Source of the DNA: Theocolax elegans
Taxonomy: Eukaryota > Arthropoda > Insecta > Hymenoptera > Cerocephalidae
Assembly: GCA_026168455.1 (NCBI GenBank)
Contig: CM047426.1
Span: 72,815,986-72,879,985 of the forward strand
Direction of reading: 5' to 3'
DNA: 64,000 nt
The position numbers were made by a program, and so were the translations under genes. The notes beneath the pieces were generated by a model. It was given only the letters and a program-made list of their open reading frames with translations, ran no database searches and was not told where the DNA came from. Each line of letters begins with the position of its first letter. Within the stretch, counting starts at the first letter, position 1. Positions 11,601 through 24,858 of the stretch are shown here, one piece after another.

Positions 11601-14600
11601 CGCGACGAGTGTATCGTACGTGTGTACACGATGATACGTCGCGCGCGTGCTTCGCGGCTCTTAGCGCCCTTTCCCCTGTAACGGGACCGTGTGCCTGTGT
11701 ATGTGCCCGATTCTCTTCTTCTCCCACGCCTTTTGTTCGTAATTACGAGCGTCCGGATGCTTCTGCTCGCCTCGCGTACGAATCATAATTTTTATGGCAA
11801 ACCAAAATATTTGTATCGTCTATAAGTATTTCGTGCACTCGTCCATAATCGAAACCGAATGCCCTTTAGGTATAATATATACTGACGATTTTCATTACAA
11901 TCAATGTAAAAATAATATTTTATTTATATTTTTATATTATTTAACAGACAGACGCATATAAATAAAATAAAGCGTAATATTTCATTCGCGACGAGTTTAA
12001 AACGAAACAAATATTGTGCAAGTATTATACGAGAAGTTAGCAAGAAGTCCATAAAAGAAAGTAAGGAAAAAGAATTATGACGCAGTTACTTTGTCTATTA
12101 ACGGAGTCGTTTGTCACGTATTTTACGAGGTACTGTTTTTACAACATATTTAGTGCACCGTGCAGCTTACTACCGTTAATGAAATACAATGCATATTGTC
12201 AAACCAATCTTCCGAATCCCTCGACGACACGGCCATATCCTTTTCTAATAGACAGAGAAATTTAATTTCAAACTTTAAGCGAATTCCCATGGCTTACGAG
12301 CACCGAGCGTATACGCACATTTGCGCATCGATGTACACAGTCATAACGCATCTCAAACTGGGTTAACCGCTTCGCAACCTTTTTTTCGCTTCGTTTTAAA
12401 TTTACTGCCACTTTTCGCGCTCACCTACGCCTCCACGAGATTATCAGTGTATACGTCAACTTTTAATTATAGGATCAGCCAAATTTTCAAGTTGACTTGC
12501 CTGTCTATATCCTCATGTATATATATACTCTTGTACAACCTACCAATTATGTATTCGAGTTATTCATCTCATCGATTGCCGCGGTTACAATCTAAAAGTA
12601 AAAGTATCGAACCTCTACTCTCTCATTCAATCGCAAAATATTAATGATTTTCTATTTTTATTAAGCGAAGATGACACAACAACTTTAACGCGATCGCTAA
12701 ACTCAAACCACCAATTACGTTCTAACGCTTCTATCGGTTTTATCTATAACTAACGTAATAAGGTGTATATCATAGACGTTTAAAATAATTACTCAACTGT
12801 TTTTCTTCGATTAGAAGACGTACAATGTATACATAATCGCATCTGGTATTGTTGCTTACAGGTGAATATGAGTTCAAAATGTTGAATATTTTGTTATTGC
12901 AAAGTAAAATATTTATATTATTTTAAAAGATAAATAACTAAGAGAGTTGAAATTTATTTGCTTGTCGTTTTAATCCGTTCAAAATTATTAATAAATCTGG
13001 TAAATGTTTATTTTGACGCATAATGTGGTTCTTCGATGCTCTCGTGTACTTTGACTTGTTCTCGTTGCTTAGGCAGGCGCGATGTACCAGCACGTACAGT
13101 TTAACATTTTGTTACACCTATAAAATAGTAATAGACTTGCAAACCCATAAAACTTGGAAAACTCTAGAGCTTATAGATATATAAAGTTGGCGAAAGAGGC
13201 AAAAAACTAAGAATTATTATCGATATTAAAACAATATTATAAATAATATAAAATTTATCAAAAATAATTAAAAAAATAAATTAGCTGGAGTTGAAATATT
13301 TTTTCGACACACTTGTCGCTCGCTTACTTTTTTTTCTTGGCACATGTAGCGTTTGGTGTACGTGTATCGATTATCCATGCGCTGTTTCTAATTTAAGAAT
13401 GTGCGTGCGAAAATACCATAGAGAAGGGAATTTATGAATGAGGGAGATTAGACCGGGATTGTTCGAGGTAGAAGGCAGATTTAATGGAACACGAGCGCAT
13501 AGGTGTGCAGACGGTTTCTCGCGTATACGCACCTAATCGAACAAAAGTGGATGTGTGTATACCTATACGTAGAACGAGCCCTCGGCGCATCCTCGCTCCA
13601 ATCTAATCTACGTTCCTCGCGAACCTTGCGTCACGCTCGATACGTTACGTGTTCGCTTCTTCCTTTTTCCTTTTCCCTTCGACGTTCCGAATCTCCCGAA
13701 ACGCAGAATATAATGGGTACGTTTACGATGATTTTTTTTCCGAGTCCACGGATATATTTATGCAAACAGCTATTGCCAGAACCATGAGATTCTCCAAAAA
13801 TAGCCGATTACGTTATTGTTGCGCAGTCTGCAACCGACGCTTACGAAACCCTCTCTCTATCTCTTTCTCGTTTCGTTTATTTACTGTACGGACGCGACGA
13901 ACCTTGGGTTTGGGTTCCCCTTGGAACTTTTAGCTCAGCTTCGAAATTTAGTTCCATCTAATTCACTCTTGTTGACACTTTACAGTGAAAAAAAAGTTGG
14001 GATTCAACCGGATGTCGCTTCTTATACGTGTACATTCGCTATAAAAAATCATAGTTTATGACAAATAAAATGAGTTTTTAACTACTTTCTACAACACCTA
14101 CGGATTGTGAAAAAATAACCTTATAAGTAGAAAGATAATAAAAATGCGTATACGAATGTGCTATCGCAACGCGCGGAATCTTTCGGCGTAACGTTCGCTC
14201 CACTTTAGGATCGATAGGATTTGACGCCAGAATGTCACGGAATATTGGCTGCAACGAAGGAGTATTACACAACTGAGGCAAATCTATAGGAAGTACGAAC
14301 GTGATTTCAAGACGGAGAAAAGAGATTTGATGACGAAGTTGATAACAATCACAATTTAATCAACGCATAAACCTTCTAATGTTATTATAAAAGTGCTCTT
14401 TACAAATTTTGAAACTTATTTACAAATATAAAGTAGAACGTAAGTCTATAAAAATTGTATAAAAATTTGTCAACGGATATAAAAACCAATGAAACTATAA
14501 ACCACAGTACGAAAATGCGCGTGAATAGCTTTATATCTCGTAAGAGTCATATAATCACAATCAATATTGAAAATAAAAAGTCGGTTTATAGCTCGTGGAA

Positions 14601-17540
14601 GGTATATACATCAGGGACACATCCGTGGGAGTCGACGTGGCGGAAGAGACTTCAAAGAGATTAAAATGGTAACCGATCCTCAACGAGACGCTCTCTCGAT
14701 TCGCGCAAAGATTATCATCCCACAGGCGAGTATATACCTATATATACCTATATATACCGAAACTTCGTGCGCCGTTCGCTTCGTCGCATTTCTATTCTAT
14801 ATAAAGTATCTTACGTACATACCCAAACTACTCAACCTAGTTCAATGTTTTCGAGTGCGTTTGCTTACCAAATAATATTCCCATTTATTCGCTCGCGCGT
14901 ACGTATATACATATAGATATACCTATAACGGTTAAAATTGTAACTCGCGTAGAAAATAATTAAATATTATAAACGTGTAACAGATGATATATGAATGCGA
15001 GAGAAGCCTTACAGTATATACAGGGATTAGTTAAATTCACGTTGTAACATTAGATTTTTCGTTGTAGAAGCGCAACAGATTAGAGAGATAAAAGAACCAT
15101 CGTACCGTCGCTTTAAATAGAAAATCATTTTCCTTTGGAGAAGCGCGTTTGACAGCTGGATCGCAAAAGAATAGATCGGACGGAAGAAAGCTTGGAAACG
15201 AGTACCGCTGCGACATTGAAAAGAAATGCTCGTCGACACCGAAAAGAAAAAGCCATATAGAGCGCACGTAGAAAAGAAGCCGAATAATGCGAGCGTCTTC
15301 GGAATACGACGAACGGCATTCGGTCCTCGAGAATCGCTGTATATAGGCGCGTGCCACTCTTGCGGCGAGTTCGAATGCGAGCTACTGTATTCTGATGCCG
15401 GCCTCGTGTATATACATTCATTCGGTAAAACGTACATTAGGATTCGGGAATATATTAAATTTCATCCCCGAGGTATATACTATTTCCTTTGTAAACTCGG
15501 TACCGATTATCATAATGTCACTATTTTGCATAATTATACGAATTACCTTTGACATATTAATCGAGAGTTTGATATTTAACATACATCTGTGTATCGTAAG
15601 CTGTAACTACAGTTTTTATTTTATTTTTATCACCATTGATTAAAGTAAAGTACAGAAAACGTTTCATCACATCTATTTAATAAAATATTTGTTTAAATCG
15701 AATAAATATTTCATACTTTTAAAAAAGAGTTAGTTCACGATTATATTCAAACAAATATTTTATTAAATTTACTAAATTTTTCTCCTGTATATATATATAT
15801 ACATATTTATATTACAATTTTAAATGTTTAAGGGTAACTAATTTTTGTATTACGGTGTAGGAATGTGAAATATATACACGAAGGTATAGTTGATTTATAT
15901 TTAAAGGGTACGTTGACGTAGATATGATTTACTCGAAAGGAAAAACAGCCCGTAAACGATGAGAAGCAGGTACGTAACCGAGAGAGCACAGGTCTAAGGT
16001 ATTCGCAGCTGAAGGAGCTACAAAGTAATAACGCGAATGAAAGAAAATAAAGGAATGGAAAAGAAAGGAGCTTTCTCGCTTTGTGCTCTGAGTGAGTATT
16101 CTATATAGCGTAATAGAAAGAGCGAGGGAGTAGTAGGCGCGGAGCAATACAAAGTATAACGGAACCGCGTGGCGACTCGCGGACGCAGTCCGTTTTCGCG
16201 GATTGTGCGGTGTATGAGAAGCGAATACCGAATCTCCTTACGCTTCCATCGAGATTTCGAGCTGAGCAAAGAGAGACCAGATCGAGCTAGGTAACAAGAC
16301 GTGCCCTACAATCGCACGACCGGGAGAAAAGAAAGGACCAGCTGCGGAGGGAGGAATTAATAATACAACCAGAATGAATCCTCGCGTATATGCTTTGACT
16401 TGCCGTATAGACCTTTACAAAGTTCAAGGATGGACGCCTCCAATGTTATTGTCCACTATTCGACCCATGGCTTTTACCTACTCTTATTTTCATTTTGTAA
16501 ATGTTCTATCCTCGTCGGGACATCTATAAGCTTCCTATATACATTCGTAAATATTAGTAGATTATCACACTTTAATATGTGGTTTCCATGGCTATTTATT
16601 ATAGAAAACAGAGCCTTTTTCAGTAAATTTATTAAAAACTGAATTGAAAAAATAAAAACAACCTTTCATATATACTTACATAATTATTATGGTAATTCTA
16701 TAAATATATTATACATTTTATTAATAATTTCATTTAAAATTGTTGCATTTATATTTTCTTCCTTTCTATTAATTTTTAAGCTTATTCAGGTAATCAATTA
16801 TCTACTCGACAGTGTAATATAAACAAATGAAATTATTATTATTTATTAAATTTTGATCTATTATCCAATTATCTGTTTTCGTTTGCAATGGATTTTCATG
16901 TATATATAATTGTCATTTAGAATTAATTGAGCAATTTCTGATGAAAGAAAAACGATATAAATGTATTTGTTGTAGCATCAAGTATTTACTCAACCTGTCA
17001 AGGTTCAGGCGCGTATAAAAAGACGCAACCTTTATCCAAAGTAATTAAATATTATTTTTATCTCGATCTGATCGAAAAGTACAATTTTCTAGTAGATAAA
17101 TATATAATAAATTTCTTAAACTATTAGTAAAAATTTTATGAAATCGTTTACCTTCGTTACAAAGAATAAGTATTAACATATTATAAATTAATATCTTTAC
17201 AATAAAAATGCCTGAACTAACTGAACATTAAATAATATTTCACTTCACATAAAAAACAATCGTGCACAACATAAATCGTTAAATTTTAATATTGAATTCG
17301 AAATACGATGTTTTGAAATTCATGTAATCTAAAATAACTGACTACAAATTTTTCGTCGGTAAAAAAAAACCAGCGGGATATTGAAATTTCCAAAAATAAA
17401 AACATAATAAAGATGATTATATTTCTGATGGGATAAATAAAAATTATAAATATACATCATTTGTATCGGAGATAATAGCGAACGAATCCCCCGTATCGCG
17501 AAGGCACCGGTCGTTACATAAACGAGTTGCGTGGAAGCGC
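8604..17540. other. Long non-coding stretch, probably first intron or upstream region of the MFSD6-like gene
   Basis: I see no frame with credible splice sites and protein-like sequence here. CpG-rich patches at about 9.4-10.5, 11.5-11.8, 13.4-13.9 and 15.0-16.3 kb give 60-136-codon chance frames. One minus-strand donor-like site (GTGAGT, near 10398-10403) follows a GC-rich 100-bp patch and could end a leader exon. Short tracts of TATATACCTA repeats occur near 14.73 kb. Confidence 0.5.
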
Positions 17541-17542
17541 GT

Positions 17543-17595
17543 AAGAAGAAGAAGAAGAAGAGGAAGAAGAAGAGGAGGAGGAGGAGGAGGAGGAG
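17543..17595 (+). repeat. (AAG)n/(AGG)n purine microsatellite
   Basis: Uninterrupted purine triplets, AAG grading into AGG, about 53 bp. Followed by an AT dinucleotide run at 17701-17724 and a CT-rich run at 17868-17896. Confidence 0.95.
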
Positions 17596-17700
17596 AATGC
17601 GATGCCCAGCTTTCGCGTACTTAAGTACGAGCGAATTGCGAGATTGAGGAGATATAACGCGCGAGCGCGAGCGAGCAATGCTGTTTATGTGTATATACCT

Positions 17701-17724
17701 ATATATATATATATATATATATAT
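17701..17724. repeat. (AT)n microsatellite
   Basis: 24 bp of pure AT repeat inside a longer TATATACCTATATA-rich tract. Confidence 0.95.
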
Positions 17725-17867
17725 CTATATATACACACCTATATAGTATATGCAAGAGTCAAGGAGACGCGCGAGCAACGGCAACGGGATAAACGCCGGG
17801 AGATGCAGCTGCATCGAGCTCGAGAAACAAGGGAATCGGCCGAATGAGACGAGGACTCTCTCGCTTT

Positions 17868-17896
17868 CTCTCTCTCTCTTTCTCTCTCTCTCTCTC
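17868..17896 (+). repeat. (TC)n microsatellite
   Basis: CT/TC dinucleotides, nearly pure, interrupted by one extra T. Confidence 0.9.
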
Positions 17897-19201
17897 ACTC
17901 TTTGCCTCTCCTTTTGCAGAATCAGAATATACATAATTATACACAAGAAAAAGAGACTTTCGCTATAGGAAAGCAGAGTCAAATTGATAACGATCGTTTT
18001 GTCGCGCGTAAAATCAAAACCTCGATTGTTCCTTCGCAAATATTATCCACTTGCGCTCGCTCAATCCTTGCGCAAAATTGAATTATTTATTTAGTTGGGG
18101 CGACGTACCTAATTCAGTTATTCTATTAGTATATACATTTATAATTATCGTTAACTCGCTCGTAATATAAGAGTAATTTGCGGATAATTTGTCTCTGATA
18201 AAGTAATAATCTGGTAAGCGTTCTATAGCTATTTGGTATACTTAACTATTGTCTTCATTAATTATATAGGATTAAGGTATAGCATTGATGATTGTACAAA
18301 GTAGAATGACTATAGTCAGGTATAAACACATGACGACTGTACATACTGCAATAATTGATATACGTATACTATAAATTTATTTTTCGATACATTCGTTAAT
18401 TTGATATACTTATATATAGTTTCTGCGTAGAATTAAACAAAAAATAAAAGATGTTTCGTTTATTAAGATTAAATTTTTGGAATTATTTCATTCTGGTATG
18501 TAGCTCAGAGTTCAAGGATATTAATATCGATAAATTTGCCTGAATTTTAAAAATCGTATAAATTTTAATGGGCTGTATCTACGATCGAAAATCCGATAAG
18601 ACGACTAGAAGGTACATAAAAATTCGAGGAAAAATGTGTGATCTCGCAGGGCGTTGCGATCAAAAGAGACAAATATCGAGGTTCCCGGCGAGAATTCGAG
18701 GATTAAATGTTCTAGGAAAAATTCAAGCGGAAACGCGGGAGCGTACGAACGCGTAAAGTAATTCGAAAGAGGAAAAGCTGTTTTCTATATAGGTATATAA
18801 AGAAAAGTTGAGCGATCTTTTTGAAGCGGAGGGCAAGGTGTAGAAGCGGCAGTTAAACGCGACGCGAGGACGCGCGTCTCCTGGCTGGAAGAAGAGATGC
18901 CGCCGCGCGGGGAAGCGAAGGAGGTCACGCGTTATATACGCGACTCGTTGGACGAGTTTGCCCGTTGATTGCTTTGCAATTGAAGCCCCTGGGCTCCCAT
19001 CGTTCCTGCTTATCAAACCGATCGACCGGAATCCGAGAGCTGCTGACTACTGTTTTGCGCTCCCTTCGTACGAACACCCATATACTTATACATTGTCTAC
19101 GGAAGCCACGAGCATTCGCTATATCGGATCGTTTACTCATCATTGTTACACCTTCCTACCCGCATCTACATTTATTTCCCAGTATTACTCCCTTATATCA
19201 G

Positions 19202-19241
19202 TATTATTATTATTATTATTATTATTACTATTACTATTATT
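19202..19241. repeat. (ATT)n microsatellite
   Basis: About 13 ATT triplets with two ACT variants. Confidence 0.92.
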
Positions 19242-20915
19242 CCTATGTTCCTCGCAATCAACTTTGAATTTTGAACTACCAATTATCCAAAGGTCATTCG
19301 TTCTTCAAATATTGATAATAAAATTTCTAACAATCCAAATATTTCATAATGCTAATGTCTATACATAGGTATACATATTACTTTATGCAATTAATGCAAA
19401 ACTTTGTAATGATAAGGGACATTTTTGTATAAATAGTTTGGTTGTTGTATTACATATAATATATATTAATAGTTTTATAAAATACATAACGCAATAAATT
19501 TGATTGCTCATATATAGATATCTGTTAGTTAAATTTGACAACTTTTGGTTATACTTTCGATAAAACAAGTATGTTTATACCACTTCCATTTAGATTTGAT
19601 CTATTCCCAAACATTCTCGGTCGATTAATGATTATTCAAGTTCATTCATTGTTTGCTTCCCGCCCGTTTAGATTATTTTTGTTTACTTCCGATCACTGGC
19701 GATGTCACTTTTGTCTATCACAGTTTACTCGCATTATTCGCAAATTCGCGTTTACGGGTAATTAAAACTAGTCAATTTTATTAGTACGTCGATGAGTTAT
19801 TTTGTACAGGGACGTAAAAATTGTTTACTAAATAAATCCTTAATACTTGCGTTTAACACAAAATATTTCCGCGCCGAGAAGATTTAATCGATAAACAATT
19901 GAAAATAACCGCGTGTAAGCATCTTAAAAAATCAACGCGTCGCTATGTATATAAAACGATCCTTAAATGGATATTAGGCGTCTCTTTAATGCCAGTAAAA
20001 AATTTAACTGACCTAGATATTCAACGGCCTCAACCCTTTACAATTCGATGGAAATGATGCCCCGAGCTTTTTTTATAGCTTTTTTTACCTTTTCTCCCGA
20101 TATAGACAGTATTTCCTCTAAATAATTTTTACACCTCCACGATACTCGAACAAAAATACAAAAATAATGTTTCTAATAATATCACTGCCGATACATATTG
20201 TTACAGTGTTTTGATATTCGTTAGAGGGTTGTTCGCACTAAATCGTGCACTCTTATTGTACATCAACATTGAATTATTGTAATTTATGAAATTTTAATAC
20301 CATCACATTGGCCTTGCATCTGACTCGTCGCGATTTTTTTATACATTTTATGAACAAACCGATAAACCTTAAAGCTATATATGACAAAATTTGCTTAACA
20401 TTTTATTAAAAAGCGTATAGTCATATTATTAACTTTTATAGTCTTACACTCGTAGTCCTAGTGATAAAATTTAATCATCGAAAACACAAGCAGAACATTT
20501 AAAAGTAAAAAAATGTATACTTCTTGGATGTGTTGATTAAAGGATACATTTATCAGCCCGTATATATAGGTAGACACATTGTAAAAAGTGTGGGTGTGTG
20601 TATATACATATATATAACTTTGGCCAATTATTTAAATCGTTTTACACGTCAGTTTAACACTTGAATTCGAAAATGAAGAGGAAGAGGGGATTATACCATA
20701 GTCTGAGGTTATGAACATTAAAGCGCGTAATCAGAAATGCCCGTATATGCGAACCTCTCCGGCTAAGTGCAATTTCGCACAGTAGTAAAAGCAAAATTAC
20801 GACTCAGACTGATAAAGTACCGCTGAGAAAGATACACTTAAACGTAGATAAGGAAATTTCAATGAGACTCGTGTCTCCTCTTACAAAGTGTGCACGTATA
20901 TACACTGCACGAATT

Positions 20916-20916
<1 letters not shown>

Positions 20917-20986
<70 letters not shown>
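20917..20986 (+). repeat. (CA)35 microsatellite
   Basis: 70 bp of uninterrupted CA, the longest pure simple repeat in the window; ends in a CATGTA. Confidence 0.98.
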
Positions 20987-20990
<4 letters not shown>

Positions 20991-21408
20991 TAGACGCATG
21001 CATACAAGGTATTTACTCTACGCGACAGTCAATGGGATGGTAAATAAGGACGAAATTACATATAATTGAACAGGTCGACTATTATTTATCTTTAACGTGC
21101 GACGTAATAGAAATTACTTTCTATTTACTACCGCAGGGTCGCGCGCATCTGGCAATTAGAAAATTAAACCCTCCCTCGGTGTATTGAGAGTACGTCACAC
21201 CGATAAGAGAGAAAAGGGTGATCATCGAATGCGAAACGTTTTAGAAAAATAAAAGTAAGCGCGAATGCGATAGAGGCGCGACGTATACAAAGGTTCTTGC
21301 ACTTTAACATACTTTGCGTGCACCTATAGTTAATGTGCATTAGAAGCGGTAGGACGTATGACGCTCATAGCGAATATGTAGCGATCGAGCGAAAGAGAAA
21401 GGGGTATA

Positions 21409-21432
21409 GAGAGAGAGAGAGAGAGAGAGAGA
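21409..21432 (+). repeat. (GA)12 microsatellite
   Basis: 24 bp of pure GA. Confidence 0.95.
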
Positions 21433-21640
21433 CCCGAGACCAGAAGCTTGTGTACGCCCCGATGCCGAGAGGAGACAGAGGCCAGAGGGAAGAAAAACGA
21501 GGAGATAAAAAAAAGGGCTCGATTAATGGATGAGACGTCCGGAATGAAATTAAATTGACTCAAGGCGGATGAATTTAGTGGCTCGATGGGTATTCTTTAC
21601 AATCGGAGATAATGCCCGCAATCAGCACCAATGAACCGGG

Positions 21641-21680
21641 CGCGCACTCGCACGCACACGCACGCACACGCACGCACACG
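21641..21680 (+). repeat. CACGCACACG decamer tandem repeat
   Basis: Three perfect copies at 21651-21680, preceded by a degenerate copy. Confidence 0.9.
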
Positions 21681-22532
21681 CTCTCCCACAAAATCCCTGC
21701 CAATTAACGCTTCGTTTATATACGTCGTGTGTCTCTCGGATCTCGTTCGCTCGTTCGTTAGGATACGCGAAACTCGGAGAGCAAACTCCGCTGTAATATT
21801 TCCCGATCTACTCCATGTCTATCGGATTCCTTTATGGAGAGATTTGACCTTCCTGATGCGTGTTTGCGCATATATACCTATATATATACACGCGACGTGT
21901 TATTCGTTCCTTTTGCCATCGTTCTGGCAATTAAACGCAATTATCAAATATCGAAGGAAAATTATTGCGTCAATACTTCATTGATAGGAATTTTATTTGA
22001 GGTATTGAGATCTGTGAATGTTATATTTCAAGTGGTATTTAAATCAATCACATTGGATCTTCGTTTATTTAATCTAGATGTACCGTTCCAAATATTTGTC
22101 TATATACACACATGAATTGGTTGTTCCAATACGTTAGATCAAATTTGTTTTCTCTAACTCTAAAGTCATCAAAATCGTATCATCCCTATTTCTAAGATAC
22201 AAACAATAAATTAATGTCAAACAATTTTAATCGATTTATTCGAAGCAAATATTTATCGAAGTTCACTGTCGCTTCGACAGTTAAATTAATAGAAAAAATT
22301 GTTAAAAACTTCTTAAAATTGCATATCTTCGGAAGTATACTCATCCTTTTAAAAACTCGCACAAGAATTCATTTCCAACGGATGCTACAAACTTATCGCA
22401 AACTTCCAATTGTCGTTGGTATCTCTACTAACTTCGATATTCGATATTCAAAGTCTAAAGTCAATAGAGAAATTATTTGTTTTTCAAAAAATAATGTAAA
22501 AACTACGGTTGGTGCATATTAATAATCAGAAA

Positions 22533-22615
22533 TACATAGTCTGCGCGGAGGATGTAAAGTGGACTTGCCCACCTCGTGCGTTTGAAGCACCCACTTCTCA
22601 TTGCTCTTCCACTAC
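22533..22615. other. Isolated GC-rich block with hairpin potential
   Basis: An 80-bp GC-rich block lies in AT-rich DNA. On the minus strand ATGTAA..AGTGGA near the right end can pair with TCCACTTTACAT near the left end. An inner GTGC/GCAC stem closes a 7-base loop. It matches no tRNA, snRNA or insect microRNA that I recognise. Confidence 0.35.
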
Positions 22616-24581
22616 TTACATGTAATAATTTTTTTTATTGTTATTAGAAATGCAACCCAATTTTTGCGCATTACGTAAGACTTTATCGATTTTACATAAA
22701 AATTTAAATCAGCAATTGGATTACCAACGAAACGTATTTATTGTGGTTTTAGTCTAAAAACTTCTATCTCCACGAGTTATAAACCACTGTTTGTTTAACA
22801 AGAATTTACTTTTCTTATCTTTAATGTGAATATAACAAGAAAATAAAATAAATGGAACGAATTGTTTTGAATGGCATGTACATTAGTTAAAATATTTAGT
22901 AAGTAATTGAAACGGATTAAGGATTTGATCATTATGTGTTGTGGTTTGGTGTAATCAATTAAGAATTGATCGTATTTTCAGTTCTATTCCTCTTCGGGGA
23001 ACACGAATAGCAGAACTTAAAAAGTAAAAGATAAAATTTTAATTATTTTTTCTTGTTGATTTGTACTATTTTTTTTAATATCGTAATCGTAAAAATAAAT
23101 ATAATTTATTAAAAATTAACACTAATATCCATACGATTTTTAATCGTATATCATTATTCTACAATTTGCAATAATTTCGAAAAATTAAATATAAAAGTAC
23201 TCTATTTTCTTACTTGACGCGGAATCAAGTTTGCATTGTTTTGTTAAAAATTTTCTGTGAACAAATAATATTGTTTTTGAAGACAATAATTAATATATAA
23301 AACAACGCAAACCTATTTATATCTTACGTGATATAATGTATTACGTTTAGTCAAACGAGTAATTAAATTATTAAAAAATGATAAAACAAAATGATGTTGT
23401 TTCGGATACCTGAACACATAAATCAATATAAAGTTTTTTTTTCATATACTTTACGTAATCATCCGTACAGTATAATTAATAGTTCTATTTTTTAAAATGC
23501 AGAGCGGCATTGCTTCTTTGATACGTGATTGAATAAAATTGAATGGAACGTGTAGATTTATGTTACGTTTAACTCTGGTCGTGTCTATTTAAAAGTAATT
23601 AATTTAATTTGCAGTTTGAGATAAATTACTGGTCATCGCGTATATGAGCATCTTATATGCAGTGTACATACATACATCGACATGTACGTAAAGTTAACCA
23701 AGAGATATTTTACGAGCTGAAAACCGTGTACATTGTCCTCTATAGGTATATCGCTAAGTAAACATAAACACTTACTCGTTACTCTTATTCATTCATTTAT
23801 ATCCATGAATGATTACTTAACACCCTTCACTTTGGTACGAACTATATACGCCACTCATACACGTAATAATAATAATAATCCAGTATTCATTATACAAATA
23901 ATCTTGCCGAAATTAAAATTTAGAGAAGAAAGTTTGACATTGACATTAATAAGAAAGTGCGCAAGTAAAGAGTAAAATTGAAGAATATTCGTAAAGCAAT
24001 TTATTATAGCAGTTTAAATTTGGAATTACTTAGATTTGTGGAATTTTCTTTAATAAATCTCGCATATTTTCTTTGACACTCGAATGTAGGTTATTTTAAA
24101 CCTCTCGCTTCGATCGAGATGTAATTTATTTTTTAAACATTCGTTTGAATTGCAATTAGGTTGCTATTTTCCAGGTTTACAAAAAAAGTTAGTATATATT
24201 CAAGTTGCTTCTCTCGTATACTTGTCGTATAATGCAGAAACTGCACAAGTGCATGATTTACTAATGAAACTGTAGAATTGATTGCATAACAAATTTATAT
24301 TTTTGACCTTTTGATAAAATCTGCTTTCGAATATAAAGAATAAGTATTCCGCATGTAAGAGATCGAGAAATTGTAGTACGCATCGCCGCTTCTTCGAGTA
24401 AATGAAAAAGAGCACTAGATGTAAATGTTGAAAAAAATTTCGTAGGAGGTAAAAAATAAATGATAATGTAGACGACGTAGACACGTAATCTCAGAAAATA
24501 AAAAAAGTCGGATCCTTTGGATAAATCCAAAGTTAAAAGCGAATATCCTTTTAGGAAGGTCCATATCGCGAGTAAACTCAC

Positions 24582-24678
24582 CCAAGTAGTCTCGTGAAAA
24601 TTTTGCGCAAACTCGGCAAATCCACTTAGACCGGGGTCTCGCAGTGCCGGAGTCGAGAAGAATCTTGGAGGTAAAATT
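24582..24678 (-). other. Candidate spliced leader exon 2 (minus strand)
   Basis: 97 bp bounded by a strong acceptor (TTTCTCCTAG) and a strong donor (GTGAGT at 24581-24576). Two frames are open across it. The frame that joins to the preceding exon reads LPPRFFSTPALRDPGLSGF and onward. If spliced to the acceptor at 8594 the frame soon stops, so it would be leader rather than coding. It could instead belong to an unrecognised gene. Confidence 0.35.
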
Positions 24679-24739
24679 CTAGGAGAAAGACGAACAACGA
24701 TAGTGTAGAAACGCGCTTTCATTCAATAAACCCACTTAC

Positions 24740-24854
24740 GTGTTCGAGTGTGTGGGTGTGCGAGCGCGTTGTGTCACTGCCAAATTGAAACTCCGCGATA
24801 CGCGCGAGACGTTCGATTTTCGCGTGGACGCTCTCACGAGGTACGCGAGCCACT
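24740..24854 (-). other. Candidate leader exon 1 (minus strand)
   Basis: This runs from an insect-type initiator (TCAGT, +1 at 24854) to a consensus donor CGAACAC|GTAAGT (GT at 24739-24738). It is separated from the next candidate exon by a 61-bp intron (24739-24679), close to the insect minimum. It is CpG-rich. The nearest minus-strand gene to the left is the MFSD6-like transporter, which lacks a visible first exon. Confidence 0.35.
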
Positions 24855-24858
24855 GACG
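24850..24858 (-). promoter_or_regulatory. Initiator-like element
   Basis: Minus strand GTCAGTGGC matches the arthropod initiator TCAGT. No TATA box was seen at -30; the upstream region is CT/GA-rich and CpG-rich. Assignment as a promoter is inference. Confidence 0.3.

Larger units (their letters stand above)
17897..24581. other. Non-coding stretch with CpG islands and simple repeats
   Basis: No gene model could be supported. GC-richer patches at 18.57-19.1, 21.1-21.55 and 22.53-22.62 kb stand out from the AT-rich background. A 102-codon plus-strand frame at 22214-22522 has no recognisable domain, and its codon use is like the AT-rich background. Confidence 0.5.

Noticed and set aside
13503..14061. 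Three overlapping plus frames
   Set aside because: Low-complexity Arg/Ser/Phe-rich translations in different frames of one CpG-rich patch; none is favoured.
15226..15552. 108-codon plus frame (contains YIGACHSCGEFECEL)
   Set aside because: Cysteine pair looks attractive, but there is no splice context or recognised domain, and opposite-strand frames of similar length overlap it; typical of CpG-rich chance ORFs.
20917..20986. Coding Val/Cys repeat frame on minus
   Set aside because: Translation of a CA microsatellite.
22214..22522. 102-codon plus frame
   Set aside because: Composition matches AT-rich background, no domain, no splice sites.
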